From Rhipicephalus microplus (taxonomy: Eukaryota > Arthropoda > Arachnida > Ixodida > Ixodidae): a stretch of 64,000 nucleotides of DNA. A program made the translations under genes and the position numbers. Positions 33,286-44,387 of this stretch are shown here, one piece after another. Positions within the stretch are counted from its first letter, which is position 1, and every line of letters starts with the position of its first letter. The stretch is taken from contig NC_134701.1 of assembly GCF_043290135.1 (NCBI RefSeq), forward strand, positions 207,036,101 to 207,100,100, read 5' to 3'. Below the pieces are notes generated by a model. It had not been told where the DNA came from and ran no database searches. It worked only from the letters and a program-made list of their open reading frames with translations.

Positions 33286-36200
33286 ATAAAAACTAAAAAA
33301 TATTCCATGTTTAACTATTGCTGCAGTAACAATACAGAAATATCCAAGTAAGGTCAAATTATTCCTCTTCATGAAAAAAAGCACAAACAACATCAAAAGC
33401 GTTCTTGTGGCTGAAGCCCCAAGCCGAAGCACTGAAGGTAAGTATATTGTCAGTTGTCCAGCTCAGCCCTGAGCTTAGCGGACAGTATAAGAAGCAGCCT
33501 TTTTCAGTCATCCAAACCGGTGAAATGACAAAAAAGAATGCTTTGTTGTTTTGGTTTCTAAAGAAAAGTTGCATGTAGAAGATATCACCTGACTAGCCCT
33601 TTGTGATTATAAATTTGAGGGGAGGACAAGACATGGTAATCTCGGTAATCGACTTCCAATTGCCTAGTTGGTTTGTTTTTCACCTAAAAAAATCTTGGCT
33701 CGTAGGACACCGCTGAATTTTCTTCTGGTCCTCTGCACATGGCTCACACCCATTGGAGGAGATCGGTCGAGTAAAGGCGCATGCTTCTAATAATTACAGT
33801 AATATATTATTCTTAGCTCCTCTAGTTAATATTTTTATTAAGTTCCCGATTTGGATTGTAACTTACTAGGAATAAAAAAAATTACGCGCGTCGAATTTCA
33901 CATAAAGTTGTTTTGTCGCAGTGATATCGTACTAAATGACAAAAAAAAATCCTTGTGGCTTGACCCTAGAGCAATGGAATCAACGAACGTTTTATCATCT
34001 TGTCGCCGTTTCCATTTATTCAGAAAAACCGTACTAGCACCGCCTCTTGAAAAACTTGGCTTGTAATTATGAGAACCTGCTCTACTTTCTTTTGGAGACT
34101 CTACACTGGGGTACAGCCACAGCGATATTTTATTCGCCGTTCAAGAATACATCACTTCAAATAAATGATTCTCTTGCTAAATTGTGAGCTTATTAGATAT
34201 TTTCCAATTCGCAAAATGTATCGGGGAAATTCGCAGAACGAACTATAATTTAGCGGGTCATGTAGAACGAGGTTATATGTTGTCAGCGAAGACCACGTTG
34301 TAAGTGGCTGGCCGTTTTACCTAATTTTATTTTCCACGCACTACTTTCCGCATGGAAGGGCAACAATGCCCAAATTCCCAATTGCTTTGGTATCTCGAAA
34401 AAGAACTACCCGACTATTTTCAAAACAAAATGTAGGTTGCGTGAAATCCGGAAATGCTCATATATGTATAATCACAGTTACGACTGCATATGCTGTAGTT
34501 CCCACTTTGAGCTATATAGGGGCTGAGCTGGAACATTTAAGAGTGCCTTCCAGCAGATTCTATTGTTCAGTACCTTTCGAGTGCTTTACCGTTTCTCTAA
34601 GGAACACAGCTTCGATGAACACAAAAGGACTGTCGGGTTACAAGACCCTTTGTTCTTCAGTGCCGAAAGCAATGCTTCTTTCAATCTTGAGTTCACTTTA
34701 CTGAGGTTAAAAAAGCGGCTGAGTGCCCCGTGCCTTGTTCAGCAGTGTATTAGCGTACCCTAATAAAAGAAGCTACCAGGTCCACGACAAGACCCATTTC
34801 ATAGCGCTATTTGAAGAAGAAAATGCTCAAAAAAGACCGACTTGATGACTGAAATGGACAGACTATGTAAGGTTAATTGAGAAAACAGTTGATATTTTTA
34901 ATAGCTCTTTATGGGTGTCTCAAGATCCGAATGAATTGCACAGAGAGGACTGTCTGAATCACGGTACAACTCGTACTGGGATAAAGAGCGACAAGGCATG
35001 GCACTTGAGTTGACGAGGGACTAGTAGGACAAAGCCAACAGCCTTGTGATCACACAAAAAACAAAAACGAGTAAGCAGAGCTCGCGAAATTGAAGACTGC
35101 CCATATTCCCCAGTTTTCGAGTGAAACTCGACTAAAAGCTCAGTGAAATATTTCCGCTACATCTGCTTAAAGTCCATTTTTCTGTTTTCTCCTGTAAGCC
35201 GAACTTTGAATGCTGTCGCACGCCGTACTCTCATTATTTTCGAACGGCCACTTCATTCTTTCCCACGAATGGAGTCCACCTACACACGGGCAGCTAAGTC
35301 ATGTAGATTTTGCTAAGCAGCGACGTGGAGTCACGTTTCGGCCTGCGTCGTTCACTGTATATTTTTCTCTTTGCATTTGTAAGGCCGTTGAACATTAATC
35401 AGGCTATTTCTTAATTAAATATCCTGCACTTGATCCTTGAGCATGCCGGTATATAAATTCGTACTAAAAGAAACTACCAGAGTTATCTTCATACAAGCGT
35501 ACAAGAAAGAAATATATCAAAATGGTGAATTACCTAAGTGGGAAGTCATTTCAAATACACATATTCGAGAAATATGAAGTGTGAACTCACAAGGAAACTG
35601 CTTTGACTACCAGATTTTAATACACAAGATCTGTGGGGTAGTGAAACGAATCGCACATTGATGGAATTGCTAAAGCGCAACACTACAGATCCCTAATCAT
35701 AGGAACCGTTCACTTCTTTGAAAAAAAAAAAAATATTGTCGACTATAACGAGCCGCATTGTTGCTCCTGCATGAACTTCGCAGCAACTTTTAACTTTTAA
35801 AGACGATGGCCTTTCTTGTGGACCTTCGACACAAAAATTTTAGTCTCTCTGTCTCTAACTGTCTGTACATTTGTCTGTTTGTCCACTCTTAACAGCAACG
35901 GGTACTTGAAACGGCCGACCCCATCCGCAGCGCCCATCAATGTTGCTCAAGATTCAGCGTTCATACTTTTGCAATTGTCAATTAAAAAGCAATTATTGCG
36001 CATGTCTGGGGCATCATAACATCACGTATATATTCTGAATGTGCTTCTTTTACTAGAAAAAGCATACATAAGCAATTTTACGGACTGTAGCGCTTATCAC
36101 GCTGCGCTGACCATGGACGAAAAGGCGAGTGTTTTCAACGCTTTGCTAAGACGAGACGGTGGTGGCACCTACCCGTCGCCTTGCGTTCTACACCTTATCA

Positions 36201-36879
36201 CCTGAGACGGGTTCGCACACCCGCCTTTGAGCCACGCGCTTTGTTTTCCAAGAAAACTGCCAGATGGCGCTCATGTCTCACGTGTGACGTGACTTGATGC
36301 ACTCTTTCGCCTCCACTGCACGCTCTACGCATTGACGCAGCGCCTCCAAGATACCATTCACCAATTTTCTTGAACAGAACATCAAATAAATGTTTTGTTC
36401 ACTCTCTCCACACGTATAACTATCGTCTTTCGATGACATTTGCAGATTAACATGCAGATACGGGGCCATTTTTTTTTTCATATTGCACTTGCTTTATGCA
36501 CACGCGTATTTTGTACAGCAATCATACCAAGCAGATTTGCTACTCCCAGATTAGTGCATTCTTACTAAGATTTGTTGAAATCATGCTGCCCTTCGCAGCA
36601 TCCTGAAAACACAATCATGCGAAGCTGGTTGTGTCACAAATCTACAATGGTTATATTCGCAAATTGATGTAACAAGCAGTGATGACATTGTAGGTTTTGC
36701 ACGCAAGAAAATAGAGTTCACACTATCTGAAGCAGGACAGTCAAGAGAGAAAACAAAAGAAAAAATGGCCGCCTATCTGCCTGGTATGCTGCAAATGTCG
36801 TCGAAACACGACAGTCTCCTGCTGGCTTTTCTTTGAGCATAGCGTCGCATTTTCAGCGCAGCCTAATTAGGGTGTGTAG
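33286..36879. other. Long stretch without recognised gene
   Basis: Small open frames (33359-33574 minus, 34366-34704 plus, 34563-34763 plus) show no known domain. A degenerate GTCT tract lies at 35840-35885. The 36100-36320 part is more CpG-rich and may be a dispersed repeat, not identified. Confidence 0.4.
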
Positions 36880-37010
36880 AAGAAGAGAGTGAAATAAATA
36901 TTAGGAAGAGACAAAGAGGTTAACTTAAAAGAACTGGTTTGCTACCCTGTGCAGGGGTGGAGAAATAAGAGTCGGAAAGAGGATAGAGAGAAAAAAATAA
37001 AAGGGGGAAA
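36880..37010 (-). mobile_element. LINE 3' UTR fragment
   Basis: On the minus strand it reads CTCTTATTTCTCCACCCCTG, then CACAGGGTAGCAAACCAGTTC and GTTAACCTCTTTGTCTCTTCC. The pattern (pyrimidine-rich, then AGGGTAGCAAACC.G, then GGTTAACCTC.CTG.CTTTCC) is the same 3' UTR as in the LINE pieces at 51480-51620, 51745-52030 and 53930-54010. Confidence 0.65.
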
Positions 37011-38530
37011 AATACAGATGCACATACATGCCGCGCGTTCCGATCACAGTCATTTGGAGAGACCGGTTGAACGCAGAAATCGCAGGGGCCTGTTCACAGC
37101 GTTCTTTCGTGACATGTAGTGTTAAGTTCTTTAGATTTGCGTATCAATGTATTTTGTAGTAAAGAAACCCACCCCCTGATATGTGTTGATGTAGCACCTT
37201 ATATATGCGTAATATTTGCTTTTTGATCGAAGATACTCACAAGTGTGACCACATTCACTAGTTGAATATAGCTGGGCGTCCAGCAAGTGCTTAAACTTTG
37301 GCCGCGTGGCTAAATTTTTCGACGTACAGACATAAATACAGACAGACCAAAATTTCTACGTTCAGCTATCGCAAGAAAAACTGACGTCTTAAAAAAAAAG
37401 AATCAGGCTATCTTAACAAGTGACAATAAAGTCAATGAACAAAATATGTTTTCGGAGGTGGTTTTTCACAACCATTGTATCAAGCGTCTGTAATACAAAC
37501 GCCTCCTAGACGCATAAAATCTTAGAAAAACGAGCTTGCAATCAAGTTTTCTTGTATGCGAATTCATGAGCGCGATAGTACACTGCTCGCACAGATCAAA
37601 TGACGTGAATACAGAGAGATAAGATTAGTCTTCGTCCTGACTGAGGAGAAGGCAATTCCACTTGTCAAAATATTGACGACATGCTACTGTACCTCTTCAG
37701 CCCTTGTCACTTCCATCTTCCTCTGAGATTTTGTATATTTAGATTCACACTACATCACAGCGAGTATGTGCAGTGGCTTTCGCTCACGCTTCGATTCTTT
37801 GCATTATAACAGCCCGATAAAGAGATAGAGCCAAAATTTTATTTGCGACGAGCGTCGAAAGAAGTCTCAAGCTTATCTTCATATGGCGGGTTATTTCGCG
37901 AACGGAATACGTGCGGTATTAATGGTGAGCTCCGAGACCGTATGTCAGCAATGTACGGGGTGGCCTGCTCCCTAAAACGTGCCTCACAGACAGGCTCCTT
38001 GCAGAGGCGAGGAAAGGCAATTTGTCCACACTCCACATAGCGACTTGTCCACACATCACGTAGTGCCTTCACGCACGGTTGCCCGGAAGCCTTGCAAAAG
38101 TGTTTATTCTCCGCTATAGGGCGATGGTCAGTTCCGAGGTGGCAGAGAATGTAAATGGTTGTAAACTATAACAGAAATCGATGGCACTATATGGGACTCG
38201 CCTACGCTACAAGAAAAGTTTTTTGTAGAGTGCCTTTACGTGCATTTGCTGCTGTGCAGAATGGCTGCATTTTTGAGGCGCCCACATCATCAAATAATGA
38301 GGAAGCTGATTGGTAACAACACAACCGGACATAATTAAAATATGAGCAGTGAATTTGGTGCACTTATACAAGTGCAATTACTATACTGATAAATTCCATG
38401 TGCGATTCTTTTATTGTCAGAAAGTTCCAAAAGCCCAATCAGTAATCATAGTAAAAATAAGTCACGTCTTTTGTTTTCTCACATTTCTACTGAGGATTAT
38501 CAGAATGTAGCATAATAAGACTTTTCCTCG
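37011..38530. other. Unassigned sequence
   Basis: No gene or repeat recognised. Frames of 65-77 codons at 37839-38072 lie antisense to each other and have no motif. Confidence 0.4.
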
Positions 38531-38572
38531 ATTGATATGTGGGGTTCAACGTCCCAAAATCAACATATAAGA
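38531..38572 (-). mobile_element. Ruka SINE 3'-tail fragment
   Basis: Only GATTGATATGTGGGGTTCAACGTCCCAAAATCAAC-type tail sequence is present. It is bounded on both sides by near-identical ATAAGACTTTTCCTC, at 38515-38529 and 38566-38580. This suggests a 5'-truncated insertion with a ~15 bp TSD. Confidence 0.75.
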
Positions 38573-39404
38573 CTTTTCCTCAATTAGTATAGTACCTGGT
38601 AAGAAAGTCTTTGAACCGTATCACGCAGAGAGCAATTTAGTGTCCAGGAGTGAAGACGAGCCCACCAAAAGATGGCGGCTGCGACTGCCATCTTTGTAGG
38701 GGCTCGTGTGTGTTCGGAAGAAATATTCGAGAATTGAGAACATGACGTATACTAGTGCGGGAGAGCAATAAGTTGCCCCACTATCGAGACGCTTACCCGT
38801 CACTGTGTTCAAGACCTGCATTAGCACTTCCCTAGCTTGCTCGACGAGCTTAATGTGGTAACTTCTGCGAGTTTGCCCTCGTGTGCCTTTGTGCCACTAG
38901 TTTTTCCAAGCCCCGAATTCTCTGCCAAATTGAGTTTCATAATACTTCACTAATACTGGTTGTATGAGTTATTTCTTAAGAAACAAGTATCTTGTCTTTT
39001 ATAAGTGACGTAGCATTTACACTAGCAGATCAAGGACACTTAATACCTAAATGGTCATCACCAGAAAAGAGCATGTTTCCGAGATATCTGGTGGGAAGAA
39101 AGCGGTACAGCTGGCAAGACGCGGCGGGGGCTTCCACTTCAGCAAATTTTTAGCCTCCTTGCATGCAACAATCTTGTTGTCATATAGTGATAATCAAACT
39201 GCGAGAAATAACTTTTAATTGGCCAAACATTCCACTAAAGTAGTCAGTAGCAAGGACGCCCATAAATAACCACCTCTTTCGAATAAACGCAATATTTGTT
39301 TAGTGCCAAATATTAAACTGGAGCTCTTAGAGGCAACATTTTTTTTATAAATTCTGGTTTTCCATGTTGTACACACAGTAGGTGAATCCAGAATTTTTTA
39401 TTCG
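38573..39404. other. Unassigned sequence
   Basis: No gene or repeat recognised. Confidence 0.4.
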
Positions 39405-39540
39405 AAATTGAACCCAGGTCATGGCGGTCGCATTTTTGATGAAGACGTTAAAGAACCCTAGGGGTTCGATACTCCCGAAGCCTTGCGGCATCCCTCATAA
39501 TCATAACGTGGTTTTAGGACAAACCACAATAAAACAAAAC
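39405..39540 (+). mobile_element. Internally deleted Ruka-type SINE fragment
   Basis: ATTGAACCCAGGTCATGGCGG is followed by CATTTTTGATG, AAGACGTTAAAGAACCCTAGG, GCATCCCTCATAATCATAACG and GTGGTTTTAGGAC. It is a diverged copy lacking the head and about 60 bp of the body. Confidence 0.7.
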
Positions 39541-40735
39541 TAAGAAAACAATAACAATGCGTGCCTAATTTATATAAGCGTTGTTGTGAACATGAGCTCC
39601 CAAAAAGAATTACTACTTTTTGAACCTCTAATGGGAAATGCTACTAAACAATCATATATTATCATACTAGCTCTCTGACAGTTTTTTTTTTATTATGCAA
39701 TACGCAGTTAACAAGTAGAAGGTGCTTCAATTCACACAATACAACAAAACAGCAATCTATTTTTGAAGGCTCTTGATGTAAATTATCGCAATATACTGAG
39801 CGGTTCGCATTGCAATACTACGTTAGTGTGATTACAAAGAAAGACGCAGATGATAGAAAGGAGCCACATCAGTGTAAACTTCCAACTAATTTTTTTGTGC
39901 CAACAAACCGGCTAGTATATCGAAAGAGTATAAGCTGCGCATGCGTACACAAAGAATGGAAGATAAACCGTTACGAGCAAAATGGTGCCAACACTAAACA
40001 TACAAGGTTTATTTGTAGGTAAACATTGATTTGTAGAGGAACACTGTTTCAAATTATTAATTATGGTAATTTCAAGAAACACGTTTTATATTTTCACTTT
40101 GATGAAGTGTGCGTAGCGCAGCAAGGTATATACAGCAATGGCTGAAGAAGTCGCAACTCGATGCCTCAGATTAGTACTTTGTTTTCCTTGGCGGTGTTAT
40201 ATCTCCCCAGAAGCCATTTTCTCAGCAGGCCAACAGAGCTATATTACTCCAGAGTCTGTCATGCTTCCTGGTCGAGTTATTTACGCCTTCTGGCCCGCGG
40301 GGCGCTAATGCACCATCGGCTGTGAAGCACTGAAGCTCAAACATCGCTGGGACAGCGCGGGTATTTCCGGGTCTCTTATAGCGGGGACAGCCTAAAGTAC
40401 TCAGGGCCGATATGTACGACACACTAAGCCGATGCGCTGCGTTTGTCTTGGCTGGTGGTGTTATGAACGCTCTTTGTGCTCACTTGTAACGTATAGGAGA
40501 GAAGATTGTGTAAATAGCTGGGGAAGCGTTGTTTACAGGCGGCGGCATCGCGAGAATCTATGTAGCAGTGGATAATCTCACAGTGGTTCGACATGAATGC
40601 ATTATAAAAAAAAATTGCATTTCATAACTTGTCAACTTGTGGGAGAGGTAAGGCGTATGCTGTATCATTTCTGGTTTCAATCACGGCTTAGAAGAAAAAA
40701 AAAACTATTTTGTGTGACTTCTTTTACACTCGTAC
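39541..40735. other. Unassigned sequence
   Basis: No gene recognised; short frames only. Confidence 0.4.
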
Positions 40736-41015
40736 CTTGATTGATTTGTGGGGTTTGACGTCCCAAAACCACCATATGATGTGTGTTTAGAAAAAGTGGT
40801 TAACGATTCAGAGTACTTAGTACTCTACTATGGGAGAGCTGAAAGCCGTCCCGTGTTAAAATGATGAGCACTACGAGAGCAGCATAAACGCTTCCCTCGT
40901 ATTATTATCAGAGACGCCATAGTGGAGGGCTCCGGAAATTTTAACCACCTGGGTTTCTTTAACGTGCACCCAAATCCGAGTACACGGGCCTACAACATTT
41001 CCGCCTCCATTGTAC
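40736..41015 (-). mobile_element. Ruka-type SINE split by a family-3 repeat
   Basis: The tail half is at 40736-40780 (TTGATTTGTGGGGTTTGACG, then CACCATATGAT). The body half resumes at about 40904 (CAGAGACGCCATAGTGGAGG) and runs to CATTTCCGCCTCCATTG near 41013. It lacks the tRNA-like head, so it is 5'-truncated. The 123 bp between the halves belongs to the family-3 repeat. Confidence 0.85.
40781..40903 (-). repeat. Family-3 short repeat, copy 2 (inside a SINE)
   Basis: On the minus strand: ACACGGGACGGCTTTCAGC, CTCTCCCATAGTAGAGTAC, AAGTACTCTGAATCGTTAACC and ACTTTTTCTAAACACAC. Its insertion into a Ruka copy gives its boundaries to within a few bases and shows that it is mobile. Only a 3-4 base A/T duplication could flank it. 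Confidence 0.8.
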
Positions 41016-41101
41016 ACTCGTACCTTCAACAATATTGTTGCTATTACCATAAAGAAAAAAAAAAACATACTCTCTCTCTCTTCCCACACACACACCCACA
41101 C

Positions 41102-41103
<2 letters not shown>

Positions 41104-41139
<36 letters not shown>
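41104..41139. repeat. (AT)n microsatellite, ~18 units
   Basis: A pure AT run preceded by CACACACACCCACACA and a CT run, together a compound microsatellite from about 41068. Confidence 0.95.
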
Positions 41140-41142
<3 letters not shown>

Positions 41143-41237
41143 AGAAACGGCTGTGTTGACGTTGTACTTACATAACGCATTTTTTTGTTACAAGTAATGC
41201 TTTTTCTTTAAGCGTTAGTGTGTATGAAATACGAACG

Positions 41238-41416
41238 CGTCACGAAACCCCCATATGATTATGAGACCGTAGTGGGGGGGGGGGGGGGGCTCAGGAAATT
41301 TACATCACATGGGGTTCTCTAACGTGCATCCAAATCTGAGCACACGGGTCTACAGCATTTTTGCCTCAATAAAAAACGCAGCCACCGCAGCCGGCATTTG
41401 ATCCAGTGACCTGCGA
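41238..41416 (-). mobile_element. Partial Ruka-type SINE with G16 tract
   Basis: ACGAAACCCCCATATGATTATG, TGGGGTTCTCTAACGTGCATCC, GGGTCTACAGCATTTTTGCC and GATCCAGTGACCTGCG occur in order. The head is missing. A run of 16 G (41274-41289) replaces the GTGGAGGGC of other copies, a homopolymer expansion inside the element. Confidence 0.85.
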
Positions 41417-42143
41417 TAATGCACTATAAATGGCATTGTAGTAAATAACTAGTACAAGCGTTTGATTGAAAGCAGTGAGTGATGCGTTGCCATCTTACGG
41501 CCGAAGTGACGCCAGTGAAGCTGTGTAGCGCCGCCGCTTTTGGCAGGAGTGACCACTCTTGTAATGTATGTTACTCTATAATAATACTAGTGCGTCAATC
41601 CACATGACTCTTCCATCTTTGGTTTAATCTCCCAAAGAAGTGACCCTGCTTGGGGAGATTAGATAGTTTGAAAGAGAGTGCATACGGTGAATTATTGACG
41701 CTTTGCTTTGACCAATAGTGCGCGTGCGCCGAAATACGCGAGAATAATGTTTAGGAATATATATTGATTTGAATAAATAAATATTTTTTCTGGTAAGTGA
41801 GCGCTTGTGCTGGGCCTGTCGTATTAGCGCTTGTCTTTAATAAGTATCACCATATATTCCATTTCTTTGCTCTGCTAGTAGCCTCCCATAATTGCCATGA
41901 ATAAATATTTGTAATGCCCCGATTTAAAAAAATACCATGCCGCTGCAGTTTAGAAAAAAAATTCATGCTGCGTGAAATGTGTTTTGAAAAATGTTTTTTT
42001 TTTTGCATTTGCTACCACCAGCTCAACTCCAAAAAGTACTTCAACTAGAAAATTCGGCATCACCTAAGCCCTATCTCGGCACTATGCCCCGGCGTTCCCG
42101 TTTTTCTTCTAGGTGATTTTAATTTTCTATCAATACAGTGATC
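41417..42143. other. Unassigned sequence
   Basis: No gene recognised. Confidence 0.4.
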
Positions 42144-42392
42144 TCATTGATGATTGATTGTTATGTAAGGTTTAACGTCCCAAAACTACTATATGATTAT
42201 GAGAGGCGCCGTAGTGGATGGCTCCGGAAATTTCGATCATCTGGGGTTCTTTGACGTGCACCTAAATCTGAGCACACGGGCCTACAGCATTTTCGCCTCC
42301 ATCCAAAATGCAGCCGCCGAAGACGCGATTCGATCCTGCGACCTGCGGGTCAGCAGCCGAGTACCTTAGCCACTAGACCACCATGGCGGGGC
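42144..42392 (-). mobile_element. Full-length Ruka-type SINE
   Basis: Complete from the tail (GATGATTGATTGTTATG) to the head (GACCACCATGGCGGGG), with GGATGGCTCCGG, TTCTTTGACGTGCACC and the complement of the A and B boxes (CGATTCGATCC; CCACTAGACCA). Flanks AATACAGTGATCTCA and AATACAATGGTCTTA are an imperfect candidate TSD. Confidence 0.9.
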
Positions 42393-43030
42393 AAATACAA
42401 TGGTCTTATAGAAGCACATTTGTAGTACCTGCTTCAACTGAAACTAGCCGCTTCCTATATAGCCACTTGCTACGATTGCGAGCTATCAGAACCAATCAGA
42501 CCTACTGGTGTAACTGCTACTACATCAACCTATGCTTGATTTGATATTGACTTCCTCACCTAATGTTACACAAGTTACACAAAAAATGGCTTACTTGCCC
42601 GAAAATAGTGACAAGAACGTGCTACAGTTTTTCATCCCTGTACCGAAGACTAAATTGAGCAAGCGCTTGAGACTGTAGCATAATGAAATAAGGTTAATTT
42701 TGACGTTATAAACGCCGAGCTTTCTTCCTTTCCCCCATAAAATTTATAGTGCATTATATGTCTACGTTGCGATTGTGGCTTTCACTGTCACGCATTGCGG
42801 CTCTGAATACGTCTTTAGCGCTTGCGGCTGGATGATGCGATATCATAGGGCAGAACCTGGGATGAATCGGATGCTAGAGAAGTGCACATGGCTTCGACGT
42901 GACGGCGACGTTGTCGCGCTCCGTGTTCATGAGCATTAAGGGCGATGAAGAAGAACGGGCGGCAACAGGGAGACGCGATAAAAGATGCTCGATAACGTGA
43001 CCGTCGTGCATGGTGGTCTTCGCTTGTTTC
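42393..43030. other. Unassigned sequence
   Basis: No gene recognised; the two antisense frames at 42874-43206 overlap the 121-bp duplication. Confidence 0.4.
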
Positions 43031-43262
43031 GTCTGCCTCTCAGCTTGGCTGCTGCTCGATACGAACGTCGTCACTACTTTGTAAAGTGCGAATTGCATTC
43101 GCCTTTGAAACCTAAACAAACACTTGTTGCATTGCACTGTTCGGAGCGCAGAGGTGCCTCTAAGCTTGGCTGCTGCTCGGTGCGAACGTCGTCGCTATTA
43201 TTGTAAGGTGCGTATTCCATTCGCCATTAAAGCCTTAGACTAACATTTGTCGCATGCTGCTG
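43031..43262. repeat. ~121-bp tandem duplication
   Basis: AGCTTGGCTGCTGCTCG at 43042 and 43163 starts two copies sharing CGAACGTCGTC.CTA, TTGTAA.GTGCG.ATT, CATTCGCC and AACA..TGT.GCAT. They differ by about 20%, so an old local duplication. Confidence 0.85.
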
Positions 43263-44160
43263 CTCAGCCCAAAGAGATTTTTTTGTGCTCTTTACTCCGC
43301 GTATTAGTTTGTGGACTTCTTCCCCCGAAAAAAAAAGAAAGAAAACAGCAGTTTAGAATGCTGCGCAACAAGTTCGCGAAAAAATCGTTTCTTGGCTCAA
43401 CAAATCGTGACCACTCGGGTTGTTAGGTTTTATTTGTGCTGGTACATGTAATAGAATTCATTGCATCAGTGATACTGTGTGAAAAGTGAATTTATGTTTA
43501 ATATCGTTATATGTGGCTTTCACTGCAAGCCTAAAGCTGTTGTAACGAGCGCAATAAGACAGAAGTGGTGAATCTAGAAAATCGTTTGTTAGCTAAAGCT
43601 AGGACGTAGTATTATCAATAAGCACTCTTGCTTCTTTGACATCTTGCATGGCACCTAAAACTGCTTTGTTTTAGCTGCGGTGACTGCTTGTGACTGTTTT
43701 TCGCGAAAGAGCGATTTAAAGTGTAGGAGAAAATTTATGCGAAGGCGAGGAAGAAAAGCGTAGCCAACATTTTTCCTTTATTGCTTCGTGCCGTCTTGAG
43801 TCGAGTGATGCCGCAACTACTACTGTGTTGCGTTGTGCACTTCATGTGTAGTTCTGTGCGCTTATAGCAATCTTACTGTTGCGCGTGTCTTTTTGATGTT
43901 GCTTATATGTTTATTTCTTTCATGTAATCTATACTCATGATTTGGCCGCTGTAATGCCGCGTTTTGCAGTGCAATGAATTTATCTCTCAGTGCCCGCGTT
44001 TACGTGCTTACCAAGAATATCACTTGAAAATAAAAGTTTTCGCGCTTCCATTTCTCATGGATTATGTAAAATGTTTGCATACACACACTGTGGCAACGTG
44101 TGCTTGCGCTCGGGTGGTGCTGCTTTCACGAAACTGCCCGCTTCACAGCATATCAAAGCA
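43263..44160. other. Unassigned sequence
   Basis: No gene recognised; poly-A/GAAA tract at 43326-43347. Confidence 0.4.
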
Positions 44161-44387
44161 TATCCACGAGGTGAATGATTAGTGGGGCGAAGATCTCCGC
44201 AGCCTGTCCCCGTGGTAACACGAGTGGGCTGACCAATGAGGCATTGGCAAACGTCAGTGTCTCGTTCACCGACGTCTGGAAGCTCAATATGGTTCAGAAG
44301 AACGAGGTCAGACCGCCAGAAATAGACCTACGGGCGGACCCACAGATAGATTGCTGGAAGCTTCGCCCCACTCATCATCCGTGGATA
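44161..44387. repeat. Fold-back (inverted) repeat
   Basis: TATCCACGAGGTGAATGATT plus AGTGGGGCGAAG (44161-44192) pairs with CTTCGCCCCACTCATCATCC plus GTGGATA (44361-44387), with a 5-base gap in one arm. The spacer is about 168 bp. GAATGATTAGTGGGGCGAAG is a word I recall as frequent in arthropod repeats, so this may be a fold-back MITE. The open frame across it (44175-44540) is therefore unlikely to be a gene. Confidence 0.75.

Noticed and set aside
34366..34704. 112-codon plus-strand frame as a host gene
   Set aside because: No domain, no signal peptide or codon pattern; a second overlapping frame is equally open. Kept as unassigned.
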